NCBI GenBank assembly: GCA_963169595.1
Contig: CAUJFM010000378.1
Span: 1 to 10,377, forward strand
Source of the DNA: Bacteroidota bacterium
GTDB taxonomy: Bacteria > Bacteroidota > Bacteroidia > Flavobacteriales_F > PHOS-HE28
Direction: 5' to 3'
DNA: 10,377 bases
Part shown: positions 7,286-10,377 of the stretch, piece by piece
Numbering within the stretch: the first letter of the stretch is position 1
Layout of the letters: each line of letters opens with the position of its first letter
Translations under genes and position numbers: made by a program
Notes under the pieces: model-generated
The model's database searches: none
What the model saw: the letters and a program-made list of their open reading frames with translations, nothing else
What the model was told of the DNA's origin: nothing

Positions 7286-7519
7286 ATGCGCATCCGTCCC
7301 TTCCGACAGGCCCTGAAGGCCACGGTCCTCCTCCTGGTGGTCGGTGCCGCCCTGTCGTGCAGCTCCCGGCCACAGAAATACCGGAAGAAACGCGGCTGCG
7401 ACTGCCCCAAATGGAACCACCGGCACGCCCCTGCACCGAACGGTGTGCATGCTAACTTGCCCGGGCGGCAAGTGGCCCCCTTCGGCCAGCCTGGCCCCCT
7501 TGGTACCGAAGCATGTTGA
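7286..7519 (+). CDS. Small putative lipoprotein with GCDCPKW motif
   Basis: This 77-residue product begins with a basic then hydrophobic segment (residues 2-24) and a lipobox-like AALSC with C25 as the probable lipidated residue. It continues SSRPQKYRKKRGCDCPKWN (26-44), a basic patch followed by a CxC pair (C38, C40). It is therefore probably a small envelope lipoprotein; -3 is Ala rather than the preferred Leu, so processing is likely but not certain. Residues 46-77 are Pro/Gly-rich and look less like conserved protein. A consensus -7 element lies just upstream, and the stop codon overlaps the SprT-like start by 7 bases, so the two are probably co-expressed. From memory, short lipoproteins with similar Lys/Arg-rich CxCP motifs occur in other Bacteroidota, but no function is known to me. 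Confidence 0.65.
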   Translation: MRIRPFRQALKATVLLLVVGAALSCSSRPQKYRKKRGCDCPKWNHRHAPAPNGVHANLPGRQVAPFGQPGPLGTEAC

Positions 7520-8145
7520 GCGCCCACGATCCGGACCATCTGCGCAGGCATCTGCCGCCGGCAGCCTGGCCCATCGCGCTCCAATGGCTCCAACAGCATC
7601 CGGTGCGCGTGCATGTGGTGCGGCCACGCCGTTCCAAGCTTGGCGACTACCGCAGCAGAACCGCCGGCAAGCCGCACCGCATCACGGTGAACAACGACCT
7701 GAACCCGTACGCCTTCCTGGTGACCCTGGTGCACGAGTTCGCGCACCACACGGCCTTTGAGCGGACCCGGGGCTGGAAGGACCCGCACGGGCCGGAATGG
7801 AAGGCCGAATACCAGCGGCTGATGCGGCCCTACCTGAGCCGGATGATCTTCCCGGACGATGTGCTGCACGCCCTGGAGCGCCACCTCTGCCGTCCGGCGG
7901 CCAGCAGTTGTGCGGACACCACCCTGATGCGGGTGCTGCGCCGCTACGACCCGGAGCCGCGGCCCATGCTGGAGGAATTGCCGGACCGTACGGTGTTCCG
8001 CTTCCACGACCGCCTGTTCGTGAAAGGGCCGAAACTGCGCAAACGCTTCCGCTGCCAATGCCTCAACGACCGGCGCGTCTACCTCATCGACGCGGTGGCG
8101 GAGGTGCATCTGAACGCCCCGCTCATTGTCCGTAAAGCATCTTGA
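7513..8145 (+). CDS. SprT-like zinc metallopeptidase-fold protein
   Basis: This 210-residue protein has the SprT/Spartan-type zincin core: HEFAH at 74-78 (H74, catalytic E75, H78) and a probable third zinc ligand H92 in PHGPEW. The segment ITVNNDLNPYAFLVTLVHEFAHH is the usual strand-helix arrangement before the active site. The C-terminal part has FRCQC (C181, C183), a reduced version of the zinc ribbon of classical SprT proteins. Eukaryotic Spartan cleaves DNA-protein crosslinks; the role of bacterial short forms is largely untested, so proteolytic activity is inference. There is no signal peptide, so it should be cytoplasmic. The ATG lies inside the end of the lipoprotein gene, consistent with coupling, and the guanylyltransferase follows after 19 bases. 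Confidence 0.88.
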   Translation: MLSAHDPDHLRRHLPPAAWPIALQWLQQHPVRVHVVRPRRSKLGDYRSRTAGKPHRITVNNDLNPYAFLVTLVHEFAHHTAFERTRGWKDPHGPEWKAEYQRLMRPYLSRMIFPDDVLHALERHLCRPAASSCADTTLMRVLRRYDPEPRPMLEELPDRTVFRFHDRLFVKGPKLRKRFRCQCLNDRRVYLIDAVAEVHLNAPLIVRKAS

Positions 8146-8147
8146 CC

Positions 8148-8155
8148 CACCTTTG
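8148..8155 (+). promoter_or_regulatory. Weak candidate -7 element before manC
   Basis: CACCTTTG differs from TAnnTTTG only at the first base and ends 9 bases before the manC ATG, almost the same spacing as the better element at 7268-7275. It could give manC a separate leaderless transcript, but it sits in a 19-base gap within an apparent operon and may be chance. Confidence 0.2.
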
Positions 8156-8164
8156 GGACCCGAT

Positions 8165-9256
8165 ATGACGAACAAGCACACGTATTGCGTGATCATGGCG
8201 GGCGGCGTTGGCAGCCGCTTCTGGCCCATGAGCCGCAGCGCCTACCCGAAGCAGTTCCTGGACTTCCTGGGCCTGGGACGCACCCTGCTGCAGCAGACCT
8301 ACGACCGCTTCCTGGCCATCTGCCCGCCGGAGAACATCCTGGTGGTGACCAACGACCGCTATGCTGCGATCGTGAAGGAACAGCTGCCCGCGTTGACCGA
8401 TGCACAGGTGTTGGCCGAGCCATCCCGCCGCAACACGGCGCCGTGCGTGGCCTATGCGAACCACGTCATCGCCAGCCGCGACCCGGAAGCCGTCATCATT
8501 GTGGCACCGAGCGACCATCTGGTGCTGAAGGAAGAGGCCTTTCACGAGACCGTGCGGACCGCCGTGGCGCAGGCCACCGCAACGGACTGTCTGGTCACCC
8601 TCGGCATCATGCCCAGCCGGCCCGACACCGGCTACGGCTACATCCAGTTCATGGACGAGGCCGGCACGGTGCATCCCCGGGTGAAGAAAGTGCGCACCTT
8701 CACCGAAAAGCCCGACCACGCCACCGCGCTGCGCTTCCTCGAGAGCGGCGACTTCCTTTGGAACGCAGGCATCTTCATCTGGAGCCTGAAGAGCATCCAG
8801 CGTGCCTTCAAGGCGCACCTGCCCGAGATGAACAGCCTCTTTGACGGCGGCCACGACCAGTTCGGCACAGCCGGGGAGAAGGACTTCATCCGCTCCATCT
8901 ACGACAGCTGCGAGAACGTCAGCATCGACTACGGCATCATGGAGAAGGCGCCCAATGTGTACACCGTGGTCAGCGACTTCGGCTGGAGCGACCTGGGTAC
9001 CTGGGGCAGCCTCTACACCCACCTGCCGAAGGATGCGCACGGCAACGCGTCCGTGGGTGATCAGGTGCGGCTCTACGACTGCCAGAACACCGTGGTGCAT
9101 GCCCATGACGGACGCCTCCTGGTGCTCGAAGGCCTGGAGGACCACATCGTAGTGAGCACGTCCGACGCCCTGCTGGTGTGCCGCAAGCGCGAAGAGCAGA
9201 AGATCCGCGAGATGGTGAACGACCTCACCGCCGAAGGGCTGGACCGCTACATCTGA
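8165..9256 (+). CDS. manC: Mannose-1-phosphate guanylyltransferase
   Basis: This 363-residue cytoplasmic enzyme makes GDP-mannose from mannose 1-phosphate and GTP, the donor for mannose- and fucose-containing surface glycans. The nucleotidyltransferase signature GGVGSRFWPMSR is at 13-24, followed by YPKQF (27-31). Further family motifs are GYGYIQ, FTEKPD (179-184), WNAGIFIW (199-206), SIDYGIMEKA and GWSDLGTW (273-280). The length fits the single-domain form; the C-terminal phosphomannose isomerase (cupin) domain of bifunctional ManC/AlgA proteins is absent, so another gene must make mannose 6-phosphate. The ATG at 8165 is chosen: a TTG at 8126 would extend the frame by 13 residues into the SprT-like gene and adds nothing family-like. 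The final residues (KREEQKIREMVNDL) form a charged helix, as is common in this group. Confidence 0.93.
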   Translation: MTNKHTYCVIMAGGVGSRFWPMSRSAYPKQFLDFLGLGRTLLQQTYDRFLAICPPENILVVTNDRYAAIVKEQLPALTDAQVLAEPSRRNTAPCVAYANHVIASRDPEAVIIVAPSDHLVLKEEAFHETVRTAVAQATATDCLVTLGIMPSRPDTGYGYIQFMDEAGTVHPRVKKVRTFTEKPDHATALRFLESGDFLWNAGIFIWSLKSIQRAFKAHLPEMNSLFDGGHDQFGTAGEKDFIRSIYDSCENVSIDYGIMEKAPNVYTVVSDFGWSDLGTWGSLYTHLPKDAHGNASVGDQVRLYDCQNTVVHAHDGRLLVLEGLEDHIVVSTSDALLVCRKREEQKIREMVNDLTAEGLDRYI

Positions 9257-9273
9257 CCCTTGCCCAACGCCCC

Positions 9274-10377
9274 GTGCCCGCCTACGAGCTGATCACCGAT
9301 CCGGAGACCCTGACCAGGGTGGTGCGGGACCTGGAGGGGGCCCCCCTGCTGGCCCTGGACACCGAGGCCAGCAGTTTCCACCGCTACCAGGAACGGGTTT
9401 GTCTGGTGCAGCTCAGCGACCGCCGCCGCAACCTGCTGATAGACCCGCTGGCGATCACGGACCTGGGGCCGTTGGGCGCACTGCTCGCCGATCCGGGCAT
9501 GCAGGTGGTGATCCATGACGCGGACTACGACCTACGGATCCTGGCCAAGTACCACGGCATACGGGTGGAGAACGTGTTCGACACCCTGGTGGCCGCCGAG
9601 CTGCTGAACGAGCCGGAGATCGGGCTGGCCGCTCTGCTGCTGAAGTACCAGGGAGTCCAGGTCGACAAGAAGTTCCAAAAGGCCGACTGGAGCGAGCGCC
9701 CGTTGCCTACTCCCATGCTTGACTACGCTGCTGGTGACACCGCCCACCTCATTGCACTGCGGGATCAGCTGGAGGCCCGGCTGCGCGAGAAGGACCGGTG
9801 GACCTGGGCCGAGGAGGAGTTCGCCCTGCTCACCGATGCGCCCTTCAACCTGCCGGTGGATGAAGAGCCCACGTTCCTGAAGGTGAAGGGGGCCAAGGTG
9901 CTGAAGCCGCACCAGCTGGCCGTGCTGCGCGAAGTGCACGGGTGGCGCGAGGGCCTGGCGAAGAAGTTGGACCGCGCGCCCTTCATGGTGCTGGGCAACG
10001 AGGTGCTTATCGGCCTGGCCACGGAACCACCGTCCTCGGTGCATGAACTGGCGGCCCGGAAAGGGGTGAACGAGCGACTCGTGCAGCGGCATGGGCGCGA
10101 CATCATGGAGGCCGTGCAGCGAGGCGTGGCCCTGCCCCGCGACGAGTGGCCCCGACTGCCGAAGGCCAAGCGCTGGGAACGCGACGATGACTTCGAGGAC
10201 CGGGTGAAACGCCTGAAGGCGGTACGCGACAAGTTGACGGCCGAGCACGACCTGCGGCCAGGTATCGTGGCGGCCAACCAATTGCTCATGGACATCGCCC
10301 GCACCCTGCCCGGCGACCTGGATGCCCTGGCCGTGCTGCCCGGCATCCGGCGATACCAGGTGGAGCACTTCGGAAGT
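9274..10377 (+). CDS. rnd: Ribonuclease D-like 3'-5' exonuclease with HRDC domain, 3' partial
   Basis: The frame is open through the right edge, with 368 codons visible and no stop; RNase D proteins of this type are usually about 370-400 residues, so little is missing. The DEDDy exonuclease core shows motif I LDTEAS (D29, E31), motif II IHDADYDLRIL (catalytic D most likely D86) and motif III YAAGD (Y151, D155). A helical HRDC domain begins near 210 (LKPHQLAVLREVHGWREGLA) and includes the FMVLGNEVLIGLA segment. Known RNase D enzymes trim the 3' ends of tRNA and other structured RNA precursors. The GTG at 9274 is the only reasonable in-frame start after the manC stop: the protein reads MPAYELITDPETL, and family similarity begins at once. 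The gap to manC is 17 bases, suggesting co-transcription; a link in function is not evident. Confidence 0.9.
   Translation, partial: MPAYELITDPETLTRVVRDLEGAPLLALDTEASSFHRYQERVCLVQLSDRRRNLLIDPLAITDLGPLGALLADPGMQVVIHDADYDLRILAKYHGIRVENVFDTLVAAELLNEPEIGLAALLLKYQGVQVDKKFQKADWSERPLPTPMLDYAAGDTAHLIALRDQLEARLREKDRWTWAEEEFALLTDAPFNLPVDEEPTFLKVKGAKVLKPHQLAVLREVHGWREGLAKKLDRAPFMVLGNEVLIGLATEPPSSVHELAARKGVNERLVQRHGRDIMEAVQRGVALPRDEWPRLPKAKRWERDDDFEDRVKRLKAVRDKLTAEHDLRPGIVAANQLLMDIARTLPGDLDALAVLPGIRRYQVEHFGS

Noticed and set aside
7197..7436. N-terminal extension of the MlaE permease by 80 residues
   Set aside because: The extension is Gly/Arg/Ser-rich without homology, overlaps the lipoprotein gene on the other strand and spans the probable divergent promoters. 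The ATG at 7196 gives the normal family length.
7453..7460. TAACTTGC as a promoter for the SprT-like gene
   Set aside because: It is one T short of the -7 consensus, has no visible -33 partner, and lies inside the upstream gene that is probably co-transcribed.
8126..8164. TTG start at 8126 for the guanylyltransferase
   Set aside because: It would overlap the end of the SprT-like gene and add 13 residues not typical of the family; the ATG at 8165 lies directly before the conserved N-terminal strand.

Overview
The window looks like chromosomal DNA from a GC-rich member of the Bacteroidota, probably Flavobacteriales-like. Three secreted proteins end in type IX secretion (T9SS, type A) sorting domains, a system essentially confined to this phylum. 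Start codons have no convincing Shine-Dalgarno sequences. Several upstream regions carry the phylum's TAnnTTTG-type -7 element or near matches to it. The genus cannot be named from this sequence alone.

Layout. Positions 1-5633 hold three consecutive plus-strand genes for large extracellular proteins; the first lacks its 5' end. All three share one plan: a MAM-like/jelly-roll domain ending in an [IV]DD motif, a YxxxPxxQ junction, a CARDB-like beta-sandwich, a further domain I cannot assign, and a T9SS C-terminal domain. The second and third have signal peptides. Clear intrinsic terminators follow the second gene and the third gene. The third gene converges on a minus-strand pair at 5701-7196, an MlaE-type permease followed by an MlaF-type ATPase with a 4-base overlap. 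This is the membrane core of a phospholipid transporter of the outer-membrane lipid asymmetry type. No MCE (MlaD) substrate-binding partner lies in the window.

Positions 7197-7285 form a compact divergent promoter region. From it runs a plus-strand cluster: a small cysteine-containing putative lipoprotein, a SprT-like zinc metallopeptidase-fold protein (7-base overlap), a mannose-1-phosphate guanylyltransferase (GDP-mannose synthesis), and a ribonuclease D-like 3'-5' exonuclease that is open at the right edge. The short spacing suggests co-transcription, although the guanylyltransferase may have its own promoter.

The conserved housekeeping genes (MlaEF, SprT-like, guanylyltransferase, RNase D) look ordinary. 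The least described material is the tandem family of T9SS-exported proteins with a shared unassigned domain, and the small GCDCPKW lipoprotein. I see no CRISPR array, transposase, phage gene, tRNA or rRNA. No gene-free gap is longer than 154 bases.
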